Assembly: GCF_022267315.1 (NCBI RefSeq)
Contig: NZ_JAIKLE010000017.1
Coordinates: 62,001 to 126,000 of the forward strand
Source: Maribellus maritimus
GTDB lineage: Bacteria > Bacteroidota > Bacteroidia > Bacteroidales > Prolixibacteraceae
DNA length: 64,000 nucleotides
Reading direction: 5' to 3'
A program made the position numbers and the translations under genes. Position 1 is the stretch's first letter, and each line of letters opens with the position of its first letter. Shown here one piece after another: positions 33,301 through 42,852 of this stretch. The notes under the pieces are model-generated. The model searched no databases. It saw nothing but the letters and a program-made list of their open reading frames with translations, and was not told the origin of the DNA.

Positions 33301-34233
33301 TCATTTTTTTGCCAAATTTTTACCCAAGGCTTTTGAGCTTTTCCTATTGGCATAATTTAATGCTAGTAATGACAGTGCAATAAAACTCATTCCAATAATA
33401 GAAAAGAGATCAGGCTTTTCATTGGATATAATTATCCAGCTGAGAATGGCGCCTGATACCGGGATGAGAAATTTCCACACATTTAAAAGCGAAACTTTTA
33501 CACCCGGGCGTTGCAAAAGAATATTCCAAATTGTAATGGCTGCCGCTGATAAGAAACTAAGCCAGGTTAGGGCGTAAAAATAAGCTGGCGGGAAAGGTCC
33601 GGGCTGAATCCCTTCTATCGGGATAGAAATCAGAAAAAGCATAAGTCCACCAACCGAAAGAGATGTTGCACTTAACACAATCGGCGAAACTCCTTTTGAA
33701 TATTTTGAGACCATTACATTTGAATATCCGGAAACCAGATTATTCAATAACAATAACCCGATTCCAAGAAGCTCCAGTTCGCCTTTCATTTTTACTTTTG
33801 AACGTCCAAGGGTAATAATGGCAATTCCTGTAACACCAATTAAAATGCTGGCCGTTTTCAGTGGTGTCATCTTATCATTCTGGAAAGTAAAATGAGCCAC
33901 AAGTGCAATAAAAAGCGGAGATGAACCAATTATCATTGCTCCCAGAGAACTGGGTACGAGGTTTAAACCGCTGTAAAAGAGCGCATATTGTGTGAAAATC
34001 TGTACGATGGCCAAAAGTAGTACAAACTTCCAGTGCTTTTTAAGCTCCCGGAAGAATTTGAGCGGTTTTCCAAAATAAATAAAAATGAGAATACCGGATA
34101 TAAAAAAACGGATACCTGCAAATTGAAACGGAGTTTGATATTGCAATCCAATTTTTACACCAACAAAAGCTGTTGACCAAAGCCAGCATGCAAAAATTGC
34201 CAGAAATGTGGTACTACGTAGAAGATTTTTCAT
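33301..34233 (-). CDS. EamA/DMT superfamily transporter
   Basis: A 310-residue inner-membrane protein with ten predicted helices in two EamA repeats (about 10-145 and 160-300). Typical features are ACWLWSTAFVGVKIGLQY at the start, PSSLGAMIIGSSPLFIALVAHF at the end of the first repeat, and a positively charged C-terminus. Substrates of this family are metabolites or drugs and cannot be told from sequence. Convergent with pepO across its terminator; 188 bp divergent from the MaoC gene. Confidence 0.9.
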   Translation of the reverse strand: MKNLLRSTTFLAIFACWLWSTAFVGVKIGLQYQTPFQFAGIRFFISGILIFIYFGKPLKFFRELKKHWKFVLLLAIVQIFTQYALFYSGLNLVPSSLGAMIIGSSPLFIALVAHFTFQNDKMTPLKTASILIGVTGIAIITLGRSKVKMKGELELLGIGLLLLNNLVSGYSNVMVSKYSKGVSPIVLSATSLSVGGLMLFLISIPIEGIQPGPFPPAYFYALTWLSFLSAAAITIWNILLQRPGVKVSLLNVWKFLIPVSGAILSWIIISNEKPDLFSIIGMSFIALSLLALNYANRKSSKALGKNLAKK

Positions 34234-34421
34234 CGCTCGACTGTATTTGCAAAGGTGAAAAAAAAGAGTGGATTATTTGAAATTTGACTAAAAAATAGAA
34301 CGAGGCGTCTAAAAATTCAGTTTGACTTTATAAAACCTTATTTAAATTTCCTGTTTATCAAACAAAAATTGGGGTTCAGTACAATTAAAAACTTTAATTT
34401 GCATCATCAAAAATTTGTCAA

Positions 34422-34886
34422 ATGGGAAAAACAATCATTAACAGCTACGAAGAGTTTGAATCTTATCTGGGAAAAGAAATCGGCACATCAGAATATATCC
34501 AGATTACACAGGATCAAATCGATAAATTTGCTGATGCCACACTCGATTATCAATGGATTCATACTGATCCGGAAAGAGCGGCCAAAGAATCGCCGTTTAA
34601 AAGTACAATTGCACACGGCTATTTAACACTTTCGATGTTAACTTATTTGTGGTATTCTATTGTTGATGTGCGCAATGTGAAAATGATTGTAAATTATGGA
34701 ATTGAGAAACTGCGGTTTCAGCAGCCGGTTTTGGTAAACGACAAAATCCGCGCAATTGTTTCCTTAAACGATATTCGTAATTTGCGTGGTATTGCCAAAA
34801 TTCAGGTAAAAATCGTGGTTGAAATTGAAGGAAAAAAGAAACCGGCATATGACGCTTTTGTAACCTTTCTTTATCATTTCGAATAG
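34422..34886 (+). CDS. MaoC-like (R)-enoyl hydratase
   Basis: A 154-residue hot-dog fold protein. The hydratase-2 motif is visible as D42-YQWI-H47 followed by DPERAA, and the second signature STIAHGYLTLSML lies at 61-73. Single-domain MaoC proteins hydrate (R)-enoyl-CoA or act on related acyl thioesters. No other fatty-acid gene is adjacent, so the pathway is open. A terminator lies 22 nt downstream. Confidence 0.9.
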   Translation: MGKTIINSYEEFESYLGKEIGTSEYIQITQDQIDKFADATLDYQWIHTDPERAAKESPFKSTIAHGYLTLSMLTYLWYSIVDVRNVKMIVNYGIEKLRFQQPVLVNDKIRAIVSLNDIRNLRGIAKIQVKIVVEIEGKKKPAYDAFVTFLYHFE

Positions 34887-34907
34887 TGAATTTCCAGTAA
34901 AAATATT

Positions 34908-34945
34908 AATGCCGTTTGATTGTTGAAATCAGGCGGCATTTTTTT
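34908..34945 (+). terminator. Rho-independent terminator after the MaoC gene
   Basis: AATGCCG (34908-34914) pairs with CGGCATT (34934-34940); the inner part can extend imperfectly with TTGATT/AATCAG, and seven T's end at 34945. Confidence 0.8.
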
Positions 34946-35033
34946 GCCATCATTTGTTTGGGGCGATAATTATGAGGACATATTTTAAATCAAAGCGTTA
35001 ATTTGTAAATTGGAGGTTGATAAAAGAATTTAA

Positions 35034-35741
35034 ATGGATTACATCAACGAAGTATTAACAACAACCGAGATTACCTGGCAAGTTGCTCTGGTGAGAATTC
35101 TGGTTAGTTTTTTCATCGGTATGCTGATTGGTATTGAACGTGAAACTCACGATCAGCCCGCAGGATTACGGACACATATTTTAATAAGCATCGGTTCAAC
35201 TGTAGTGATGTTGATTTCTATTTTTATTCCGCAAACATTCACCGACTTTCAAAACGGAGACCCTGGCCGAATAGCAGCACAGGTAGTTTCAGGAATTGGA
35301 TTTTTAGGGGCTGGAGCAATTTTGAAATTTGGAGCCGATGTGAAAGGTCTAACAACGGCAGCTTCAATTTGGGCAATGGCAGCACTTGGACTGGCTGTTG
35401 GGGCCGGCATGTATATTATCGGATTCATTGGTGTTGTGGTGATTCTGTTTGCGTTAACAGTAATGAATTTATTTGAAAAGCGTGTTTTTAAAGAAAGAAC
35501 AATCCGGAAAATAGAGTTGTACGTAAAAAAAAGAAATTCTGATATACAGGTTCTGAAAGAAATTCTGAAGAGTCAGGATATACGAATTATGTCAACCGGT
35601 TTTGAACGAAATATTAATGAGGCTACTGATAAAATTGTGTTTCTGGTGGGGGTAACACGCAAAATGAATATACAGAAACTTTCAGATAATTTTGAAAAAC
35701 ATCCCGGGATTGTTGCTGTAAAAGTGGATATACTGGAATAA
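35034..35741 (+). CDS. MgtC/SapB family membrane protein
   Basis: 235 residues. Four or five transmembrane helices (about 15-150) include the family signatures LIGIERETHDQPAGLRTHILISIGS (about 36-60) and SGIGFLGAGAILKFG (about 85-99). A cytoplasmic ACT-like domain (about 165-235) ends in GIVAVKVDILE. MgtC proteins influence Mg2+ homeostasis and ATP synthase activity in pathogens; in free-living bacteria the role is unclear. It is monocistronic and convergent with the phosphatase gene. Confidence 0.92.
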   Translation: MDYINEVLTTTEITWQVALVRILVSFFIGMLIGIERETHDQPAGLRTHILISIGSTVVMLISIFIPQTFTDFQNGDPGRIAAQVVSGIGFLGAGAILKFGADVKGLTTAASIWAMAALGLAVGAGMYIIGFIGVVVILFALTVMNLFEKRVFKERTIRKIELYVKKRNSDIQVLKEILKSQDIRIMSTGFERNINEATDKIVFLVGVTRKMNIQKLSDNFEKHPGIVAVKVDILE

Positions 35742-35749
35742 TTTTTAGC

Positions 35750-36220
35750 TTATTCCAGCTTTTTTAGCAATCCTTCGCAACTGTCTTCCAGTAAATCGAG
35801 AACCAGCTCAAAACCTTCTTCTCCGCCATAATACGGATCGGGAACTTCCTCGTAATTCCATTCTTTGGCAAAATCAGTCATTTTATGAATTTTTGCTAAA
35901 TCGGCACTGTTTTGCGTCATCGATTTTAATGCTTCAACATTCTGATCATCCATCCCGATAACCAAATCAAAATGCCCGAAATCAACATCCGGATTAAATT
36001 TTCGCGAAATACTTGTGAGATCATATCCGCGTTTTACCGCATGTTGTTTCATCCTGCGATCGGCAGGTTCACCTGCATGCCAGCCCGATGTTCCTGCAGA
36101 ATCAATTTCATATTTCTCTGCCAGCCCTTCTTTTTTTACAATTCCTTTAAATACTGCTTCAGCGCTGGGCGATCGACAAATATTACCCAAACAAACAAAC
36201 AGAACTTTCTTCTTTTCCAT
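35750..36220 (-). CDS. Low-molecular-weight protein-tyrosine phosphatase
   Basis: A 156-residue cytoplasmic phosphatase. The P-loop FVCLGNICRSPSAEAVF gives C10-x5-R16, and the general acid lies in VPDPYYGG near the C-terminus. GTSGWHAGEPADRRM is the usual second conserved block. It is the third gene of a minus-strand group with DUF368 and aroE (gaps of 5 and 14 nt). Such enzymes often reset tyrosine kinases of polysaccharide export, but no such kinase is in the window. Confidence 0.94.
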   Translation of the reverse strand: MEKKKVLFVCLGNICRSPSAEAVFKGIVKKEGLAEKYEIDSAGTSGWHAGEPADRRMKQHAVKRGYDLTSISRKFNPDVDFGHFDLVIGMDDQNVEALKSMTQNSADLAKIHKMTDFAKEWNYEEVPDPYYGGEEGFELVLDLLEDSCEGLLKKLE

Positions 36221-36234
36221 AAATAATTTCCAAT

Positions 36235-36984
36235 CTATTCTTTACTATTCCAGATTTCATATGACTTTAATGCCTGGCCGAGCAACATTTCGTATCCGTT
36301 CTTTGCAGTGGCTCCCCTGGCTTTTCCTTTGTTCATAAACTGTGTTATTTCAGGGTTATAAACCAAATCAAACAGCAAATGTTTTTCGCCTATAAATTCA
36401 TAAGGAATGGGAGGAAAGGTTTCCGTTTTGGGGTAGGTTCCAAGTGGAGTTGCATTGATAATTATCGTTCGTTCCGTCATCATTTGTTCATCAATCTCTT
36501 CGTAACGAATTTCATTTTCTTTTAACTCTTCAATAGAAGCAGAAATAAACTCAATTCCAAGATGATTTAAAACGTATTTTAAAGCTTTTGAGGCTCCGCC
36601 GGTCCCAAGTATCAGTGCTTTTTTGTGATACTCTTTTAACAACGGTTTTAAGGAGTTTTCAAAACCAAAGGTATCGGTGTTAAATCCTTTTAAATAAACT
36701 CCCGAGTCAGAACGGATTATTTTCACCGTATTCACTGCGCCAATTTTTCGTGCCGAGTCATTTAAATCATCCAGAAAAGGAATGACCTGTTCTTTATACG
36801 GAATGGTCACATTGAGACCAATTACTTCGGGGTTATTTTTTATAATCTCCGGAAACTTTTGAATCGTATCAATCTCAAAGTTCTCGTATGTAGAATTTAT
36901 TTTTTCGGTTTCAAATTTTTCTGTAAAAAAACGTTTTGAAAATGAATGGGTGAGCGGGTAGCCTATTAATCCGTATCTTTTCAT
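36235..36984 (-). CDS. aroE: Shikimate dehydrogenase
   Basis: 249 residues; reduces 3-dehydroshikimate with NADPH in the aromatic amino-acid pathway. The substrate site shows S14 and S16 (LTHSFSKRFF), the catalytic K64 (NVTIPYKEQ) and D104 (FNTDTFGFENSL). The nucleotide-binding loop is ILGTGGASKAL (about 125-135), and NATPLGTYP is present in the C-terminal domain. It lies 5 nt after the DUF368 gene and 14 nt before the phosphatase, forming an operon without other shikimate genes. Confidence 0.95.
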   Translation of the reverse strand: MKRYGLIGYPLTHSFSKRFFTEKFETEKINSTYENFEIDTIQKFPEIIKNNPEVIGLNVTIPYKEQVIPFLDDLNDSARKIGAVNTVKIIRSDSGVYLKGFNTDTFGFENSLKPLLKEYHKKALILGTGGASKALKYVLNHLGIEFISASIEELKENEIRYEEIDEQMMTERTIIINATPLGTYPKTETFPPIPYEFIGEKHLLFDLVYNPEITQFMNKGKARGATAKNGYEMLLGQALKSYEIWNSKE

Positions 36985-36989
36985 CTGTA

Positions 36990-37928
36990 TTAATTCGCTT
37001 TTTTTGGTTTTGTTAATCCTTCAATTATAAAAATAATGGCAAATCCGGCCACAGCCAATAAAATTGCACCAACTAAAAGAGCATTGTCTCCTGTAATTTG
37101 TTCATAGGTTCCCGGTAAAATATTTACTTCAACCAGTGGTTTTATTTCTCCGTGCCGATCTGTAAAAGTTTCGGTAACTTGTTTCCAGGGCCAGACTTTA
37201 TTTAATGAACCCACCATGAAACCGGCCAAAACAGCAATGGTTTGATTATGAAATTTTTTTAATAACCAAGACAAGATATTTGAAAAAGTAATAATTCCGA
37301 TGGCTGCTCCCACCATAAAGGTAAGAATCACGGCTATCTGCAGATTTCCAACAGCATCAAGGACGAACTTGTACATCCCAAGCAGAACAAGAATAAAACT
37401 CCCAGAAATTCCTGGTAAAATCATGGCACAAATGGCGATAGCTCCTGAAACAAATATAAACCATGTGGTTGTGTTGGCCTCCGCAGGTGTAATTACGGTG
37501 ATGAAATAAGCAACGATAATTCCCGCAATACCTGCAACAACAGTTGAAATATCCCATTTTTTTATCGTTCTTGCCACATAAATTGCCGAAGCGACAATTA
37601 ATCCGAAAAAGAAAGACCATACCAAAACAGGATGGTTGTCAAGCAGATACTTCAATCCTTTTGCCAGCGAAAAAACGCTGATTCCGATTCCCAATAAAAC
37701 GCATACCAGAAAAGTTCCGTTAATGGCTTTCCAAAAGTCTGCGATTTTTCCGCTTAGAATAAGTTTTAATGCATTTAAGTTGATGGATTTTATTGAGTTA
37801 ATTAACTCTTCATAAATTCCGGTAATAAATGCGATGGTTCCGCCGGAAACACCCGGGACCACATCAGCAGCTCCCATTCCCATTCCTTTTAAAACCAAAA
37901 CGAAGTAATCTTTTGCTGTTCTGTTCAT
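36990..37928 (-). CDS. DUF368 membrane protein (PopT-type polyprenyl-phosphate transporter)
   Basis: I place the start at the ATG at 37928 (312 residues, MNRTAKDYFVLVLKG); the frame upstream to 37994 adds a charged stretch without support. Two inverted repeats each carry the family motif: MGAADVVPGVSGGTIAFITG near the N-terminus and ILPGISGSFILVLLGMY in the second half, with 8-10 helices in all. DUF368 proteins have been shown to recycle undecaprenyl phosphate across the inner membrane, which would support cell-wall and O-antigen synthesis. First gene of the operon with aroE and the phosphatase. Confidence 0.9.
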   Translation of the reverse strand: MNRTAKDYFVLVLKGMGMGAADVVPGVSGGTIAFITGIYEELINSIKSINLNALKLILSGKIADFWKAINGTFLVCVLLGIGISVFSLAKGLKYLLDNHPVLVWSFFFGLIVASAIYVARTIKKWDISTVVAGIAGIIVAYFITVITPAEANTTTWFIFVSGAIAICAMILPGISGSFILVLLGMYKFVLDAVGNLQIAVILTFMVGAAIGIITFSNILSWLLKKFHNQTIAVLAGFMVGSLNKVWPWKQVTETFTDRHGEIKPLVEVNILPGTYEQITGDNALLVGAILLAVAGFAIIFIIEGLTKPKKAN

Positions 37929-38097
37929 ATTAAATTTTACGTTTCTCCTTGTCTCTTTTTTGTTCTCTGCTGTTATACTTCCAGCAAAGCTCACTCAAAA
38001 TTCACGGAGATTTTTGTCTTTAAATTTTGGAGGTGCCAAAATAACAAAAACTTACCATAAATTGTTATGAAAAATAAAAAGCTCAAATCGTTTAAAA

Positions 38098-38676
38098 ATG
38101 AATTTAAGAAAGATTTTAACTGTTATTATTGTTTTTGGTATGATACAATCCTACGCTCAGAAAAATATAGAGGCGGAAGTGAAAACTTTACAACTCGAAG
38201 AAAACGGAAATTTTCTCAATAATTCCGGATTGCCTGTATTGTTGTATAAAGATGTTTTTCGTTTTGAAGGGAAAGACCCTGCGTCGACCATCGAAAGAGT
38301 TTTTGCTGAAAACAACTGGGGAGCTTCGTGGCGAAATGGTATTTATGATTTTCAGCATTACCACAGTACGGCGCACGAAGCATTGGGTATTTACGGCGGC
38401 TGGGCAGAGGTTCAACTGGGCGGGTCGGGTAGCGAAATAGTACGGATTGAAAAAGGCGACCTGGTAGTTTTACCAGTTGGAACGGCACACAAAAGAATTA
38501 ATTCCGGTGACGGTTTCGCCGTTGTTGGTGCTTATCCGGATGGACAACAGTGGGATATGAATTACGGGAAAGCAGAAGAAGTTCAATCAGCAAAAGAAAA
38601 TATTTCAAAAGTAAAACTTCCTGAAAACGATCCGGTTTTTGGTAGAGACGGTAAAATGTTTGAGTTTTGGAAATAA
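38098..38676 (+). CDS. Exported cupin-domain protein
   Basis: 192 residues with an N-terminal signal (ending near QSYAQ). A single cupin fold carries motif 1 as YDFQHYHSTAHEALGIYGG (His residues for metal) and motif 2 as IEKGDLVVLPVGTAHKRI. It resembles the YjlB cupin group. The cofactor and substrate are unknown. Transcribed divergently from the DUF368 operon and convergent with a DMT transporter. Confidence 0.87.
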   Translation: MNLRKILTVIIVFGMIQSYAQKNIEAEVKTLQLEENGNFLNNSGLPVLLYKDVFRFEGKDPASTIERVFAENNWGASWRNGIYDFQHYHSTAHEALGIYGGWAEVQLGGSGSEIVRIEKGDLVVLPVGTAHKRINSGDGFAVVGAYPDGQQWDMNYGKAEEVQSAKENISKVKLPENDPVFGRDGKMFEFWK

Positions 38677-38682
38677 TGAAAA

Positions 38683-39582
38683 CTAGCGGCTTCCCAAAGT
38701 AATCAGTAAAATGCCGGCAAGAATTCCAATTAAATAAATTCCTTTTCTTTTTAGATTTTGTTCTTTAAAAAGTAAAGCGCCTAAAGTGAAGGTAATCAGA
38801 ACGCTACTTCTGCGCAGTGCGGAGATCATCGAAATCATTGAGTCTTCCAAACTTAATGCGTAGAAATATAAAAAGTCAGCAACCACCAGGGTAACTCCTA
38901 TCAGCGGGATTGTCCAGCGCCAACGAAATTTTGTAGTATTTTTGCGGTTGGGAAACCAGAAAACCGCCAAAACCGGAAACAAAATAATTACCTGGTAAAA
39001 TGAAAACCATGCCTGTACCGCAATTCTATCTATGCGTGAAATAATAAATTTATCGTACAATCCGCTGATGGAACCCAAAATAGTTGCACCAATGATAAGG
39101 TAAATCCACTTGTTTTTCCTGAATTCAATACCTTCGAGCTTGCCGGCGGTTGAAAAGAGATAGAAAAAGATGAGGGTTAGTGAAACGCCTACCCATTGCA
39201 AACCATTAAGTCTTTCCTGAAAAATAAGCAATGCTCCGGCTAATGTCCATAACGGACCAGTGGAGCGAATCGGCGCAAAAATAGTAACAGGCAGATGTTT
39301 CATTGCAAAAAAGGCCAGGATCCAGCTGGAGACTACAATAACTGATTTTAGTATGATTTGCATGTGTTCAGTAAGGGTAAGTGAAGGCGCAAAAAGCCCA
39401 ATCGCAGCTAACTTATCAGGAAAGAGGCCTGACCCGATTACAACCGGTAAAAATAGTGCCGTACTTGTAAGCGTGGAAAAAAAGAGAACCGGCATAACAG
39501 CATTTCCGTTTAGCGATGTCTTTTTAAAAATGTCATAAATACCCAGAAAAAGGGCGGAAAGAAGTCCTGCAAAAGCCCACAT
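38683..39582 (-). CDS. EamA/DMT superfamily transporter
   Basis: 299 residues, ten predicted helices in two EamA repeats. Recognisable blocks are LSALFLGIYDIFKKTSLNGNAVMPVLF at the start, FAPIRSTGPLWTLAGALLIFQERLNGLQW at the end of repeat one, and SMISALRRSSVLITFTLGALLFKEQN in repeat two. It is not closely similar to the DMT protein at 33301. Substrate unknown. Its end lies 6 nt from the cupin stop on the other strand. Confidence 0.89.
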   Translation of the reverse strand: MWAFAGLLSALFLGIYDIFKKTSLNGNAVMPVLFFSTLTSTALFLPVVIGSGLFPDKLAAIGLFAPSLTLTEHMQIILKSVIVVSSWILAFFAMKHLPVTIFAPIRSTGPLWTLAGALLIFQERLNGLQWVGVSLTLIFFYLFSTAGKLEGIEFRKNKWIYLIIGATILGSISGLYDKFIISRIDRIAVQAWFSFYQVIILFPVLAVFWFPNRKNTTKFRWRWTIPLIGVTLVVADFLYFYALSLEDSMISMISALRRSSVLITFTLGALLFKEQNLKRKGIYLIGILAGILLITLGSR

Positions 39583-39680
39583 ATTTAACTTTTTTGCAAA
39601 GATATATTATGGTAATCCGGGAAAGTAATTTACTGATATTCCGATACCTTTAATAATGAATTATTAAATTTAGATAACAC

Positions 39681-41105
39681 TTATTCAAAATTATTGGCCT
39701 TCCGAAATTCATCGACCAGTTTTTTAAGTCGCTTGTTTTTAGGAGCTTTGGGATAAAAATCAAAAAGAAGGTTGATTTGAAGAAAGTCCTGTTTCATTGC
39801 AGTGTTCAACATTTCAAAAGCATCGGGTTCATCCTTGTTTTCAAGATATAAACTCACCAACCGGTATTTTAATATCGCGTCACCGTTCTTTTTTATTGCG
39901 GCTTTTAAAATCTGAATGGCGTTTTCGAGTTCTTCAAAGTTCAGATATACGTCAGCCCATGTTAGCCATATTTCGCTGTTTTCCGGCTCCAGTTTGACAG
40001 CTTTCTTTAACGCTTTAACCGCGTTCTTTTTGTGGTTGAAATCGTTGTATACTTTTGAAAGCGTCAGCCAGTATTCTGGATTGGAATCGTCAATCTCCAA
40101 TGCTTTTTTGATAAAAACAATACTTTCCGGGAATTTTTTCTCCACCCACATAATTAAGCCTACACCAAACCAGGCAGTATCATTATCTTCGTTAATATCA
40201 ATGGCTTTCTGATAATGTTCTGCTGATTTTGTATAATCTTCCAGATTCAGATAACATTCGCCTATATAACAATAAGCATCGTCGTTTTCCGGCTCAAACT
40301 CCAGATATTCAAAATATTTTTTAATGGCATCTTTATATCTGGCGGCATTCGCATAAGCATTGGCGATATTAAAAAGAGCCTGGTGAAATTCGTCGTTCAG
40401 CGCGAGAGCAAATTCATAGGCCTCAACTGCTTTGTCATGATTACCTGCTTTATTTTGTGTGATACCTAAATTAAACCAGGTTGAATAATTAAACGGATCA
40501 ATATCAAGATATTGATTGTAATACGAAACGCTTTTTTTGTAGTCGCCCTGCTGGTCACAGAAAAATCCCAGTTCATAAAGCGCCATTTCATTTTTCGGAT
40601 TAGCAATCAGTGCCTGCTCAAAGTGTTGAATGGCAGTTGGAATATCACCGGTTTGAATATAGGCCGCCCCGATATGATACAATATGTCATCGACCTCTTT
40701 GCCTGCGCTCTTAATGGCTTTTCGGAATGACCGTCCTGCTTTAGGTTCATCTCCCAAAACCAACCATGCCGAACCTTTTATAAGGTGTACATCGGGGTTG
40801 GTAGATTCAATCTTTTCAACAAGATTAAGGTGTTTTATTGCATCTTCAATTTTTCCTTTACTCAATAAAACCTGCGCATACTTTAGGTGGAGAGTTACCG
40901 CATTGGGATGAATTTGAATACCCTGCCGTGCTGCTATTTCTGAAGCGTTTATATCCCCTTCTTCGAGCAACTGTTCTACAATTCCTTCAAATTCAGAAAC
41001 ATCGAAATATTTTTTATTACCCGATATCAGCGAACGTTTAAAACGGTTCAGGGCTTCACTGATATCTTCCTCACTGCTAAAATTTTTCCTCTCTTCTTCG
41101 TTCAT
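39681..41105 (-). CDS. Tetratricopeptide repeat protein
   Basis: 474 residues composed almost entirely of TPR units from about residue 50 to 440, roughly eleven, for example AIQHFEQALIANPKNEMALYELGFFCDQQGDYKKSVSYYNQYLDIDP. There is no signal peptide or enzyme domain, so it is likely a cytoplasmic scaffold. The highly conserved WFNLG/WFGVG and LEPENSEIW repeats resemble those of housekeeping Bacteroidota TPR proteins. The partner is unknown. It stands alone, 59 bp from the DUF4301 gene. Confidence 0.9.
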   Translation of the reverse strand: MNEEERKNFSSEEDISEALNRFKRSLISGNKKYFDVSEFEGIVEQLLEEGDINASEIAARQGIQIHPNAVTLHLKYAQVLLSKGKIEDAIKHLNLVEKIESTNPDVHLIKGSAWLVLGDEPKAGRSFRKAIKSAGKEVDDILYHIGAAYIQTGDIPTAIQHFEQALIANPKNEMALYELGFFCDQQGDYKKSVSYYNQYLDIDPFNYSTWFNLGITQNKAGNHDKAVEAYEFALALNDEFHQALFNIANAYANAARYKDAIKKYFEYLEFEPENDDAYCYIGECYLNLEDYTKSAEHYQKAIDINEDNDTAWFGVGLIMWVEKKFPESIVFIKKALEIDDSNPEYWLTLSKVYNDFNHKKNAVKALKKAVKLEPENSEIWLTWADVYLNFEELENAIQILKAAIKKNGDAILKYRLVSLYLENKDEPDAFEMLNTAMKQDFLQINLLFDFYPKAPKNKRLKKLVDEFRKANNFE

Positions 41106-41164
41106 CTGCGTAACAATGAATTCGCGAAATTAATAATTCCAATGAATTAACGGACAATTTTATA

Positions 41165-42694
41165 TTATTGATGTTGTTCTCGTAACAAATCGTTCACAGT
41201 TTTAACCGGGTTAAATGTCTCAATCGGAACTTCTGCAAAGAGCGTATTCCAGTTACTCATTGCTCCGTTCCAAAGCCCCGGAAGCTCCTGCGCTTTCAAA
41301 TTCTTCCCGTCTTTCGATTTTTTTGAAATAAAGCCTGTTGCCGGATCGGTATATTCAAGTAGGTTGTATTTTTCACCTTTATAATTTTTTATTCCGCAAA
41401 CCAGGTCAACAGGATTAAAATGTGTGGCATGTGAAATTATTGTCTGCTGTTGCATACTATTCGGGTCAATTTGCGAGCTTTCCACAACCTGCAACGAAAC
41501 TGTCTCATCCGGATTTTTTGCCCAGAACGGTCCGCCACCCGGCTCACCTTCGTTTTTTACCATCCCGCATACCCGTAAAGGGCGGTTGTATTTTTCTTTT
41601 AAATAATGATAAAGTTGTTCCTTTTCAGTGTAATACTGACTCTCTGCCGGTTTTGTATTGAGCTGGTTTTCCAGAAAATTGGCAGCTTCCGCCAAAAATG
41701 CATGATCCAGTGCCACCGGATGTTTTTCGTTTAGCTCTTTTTGGTAAAGGAAAATTTTTTCCTGGTATTTTAACAAAACGCCGGCCAATGCTTTTTTATA
41801 ATCAACCGAGGGTTTCTTTAGTTTGTCGGGAACAACATTGTCAATGTTTTTTATAAAAATGATGTCGGCATCCAAATCGTTCAGGTTTTCAATCAGAGCT
41901 CCGTGACCTCCCGGCCGGAATAACAAACTATCATCAGCTTCCCTGAACGGTTCGTTTTCCATATCAACAGCAATTGTATCGGTGGATGGTTTTTGTTGGC
42001 TAAAAGAAACGTCAAAGGTTACGCTTAGCTCATTTTCATAGGATTCTTTTATTTTTTGAAGCAGATTCTCAAAACTTTCCTGGTGTTCGGGCGAGACCGT
42101 AAAATGCAGTCGCACTTTTCCCGCACTGTCTTTTGCGTATTTTGCGCCTTCTGCCAGATGCTCTTCAAAAGGGGTACGGTCAATATTTTTATATTTATGA
42201 AATTTTAAAAGTCCTTTGGGAAGCGAGCCGTAATTTAATCCTTTTTCACTCAACAAATATCCTACCTGGTTTTTACAACTTTCTTCTTCGCTGTTTTCGC
42301 TGATTTTGTTTTTAAGTTCCTGATAAAAAGCAAACTTTTCTATCTCGTCAACAAATTGTTTTACTGCTTTATTTTCTTTTAAAACTTCCTCGGGTGTTTT
42401 CGAAGTCTCACACTCTTTCAGAGCCTCGAAAAGCGCTTTAAACATTCGGCTGGCTGCACCGGAAGCCGGCACAAATTTTAGTGGTTTGATACCAGATATT
42501 ACCTTTGCCTCGTAACGTTCTATATTTTTTTGAAGTTTTTCTTTGTCGAGTTGAATAATCCCTTTGCCAACAGAAGCAGCTTCTTCCACATGCAAAAAAG
42601 GAAAACCTTTTTTGAATTTTTCAATCTGTTGATTTACAATTTCAATGTTGCTTCCGCGATTTTGTATTTGTAGTTTGTCTTTTTCAGAGAACAT
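41165..42694 (-). CDS. DUF4301 family protein
   Basis: 509 residues, the usual length for DUF4301. Recognisable conserved segments are KPLKFVPASGAASRMFKALFEAL (about 91-113), RPGGHGALIENLNDLDADIIFIKNIDNVVPD (about 262-292), RVCGMVKNEGEPGGGPFW and SHATHFNPVDLVCGIKNYKG. The PASGAASRM and GGHGALIENLN blocks look like nucleotide-sugar or phosphoryl-transfer loops, but no function is established. Cytoplasmic and monocistronic. Confidence 0.88.
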   Translation of the reverse strand: MFSEKDKLQIQNRGSNIEIVNQQIEKFKKGFPFLHVEEAASVGKGIIQLDKEKLQKNIERYEAKVISGIKPLKFVPASGAASRMFKALFEALKECETSKTPEEVLKENKAVKQFVDEIEKFAFYQELKNKISENSEEESCKNQVGYLLSEKGLNYGSLPKGLLKFHKYKNIDRTPFEEHLAEGAKYAKDSAGKVRLHFTVSPEHQESFENLLQKIKESYENELSVTFDVSFSQQKPSTDTIAVDMENEPFREADDSLLFRPGGHGALIENLNDLDADIIFIKNIDNVVPDKLKKPSVDYKKALAGVLLKYQEKIFLYQKELNEKHPVALDHAFLAEAANFLENQLNTKPAESQYYTEKEQLYHYLKEKYNRPLRVCGMVKNEGEPGGGPFWAKNPDETVSLQVVESSQIDPNSMQQQTIISHATHFNPVDLVCGIKNYKGEKYNLLEYTDPATGFISKKSKDGKNLKAQELPGLWNGAMSNWNTLFAEVPIETFNPVKTVNDLLREQHQ

Positions 42695-42826
42695 ATACCT
42701 GTTTTTTGATATTTAAAAATAAAAATAAGATTCCGGTTTTTTATACGAATAACAGCCTGTAAGGACTAAAGTTTTCAAGATTTTGTTAACAGTTTTCTGA
42801 ATCGGTTGATACTGACTTATTTTGTT

Positions 42827-42834
42827 TATTTTTG
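42827..42834 (+). promoter_or_regulatory. TAnnTTTG -7 box upstream of the yhcC-type gene
   Basis: TATTTTTG lies 18 nt before the ATG at 42853, with a TTGA-like element about 20 nt further upstream. It matches the Bacteroidota -7 consensus. Confidence 0.4.
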
Positions 42835-42852
42835 CGCTGTTAATTTGATGGG

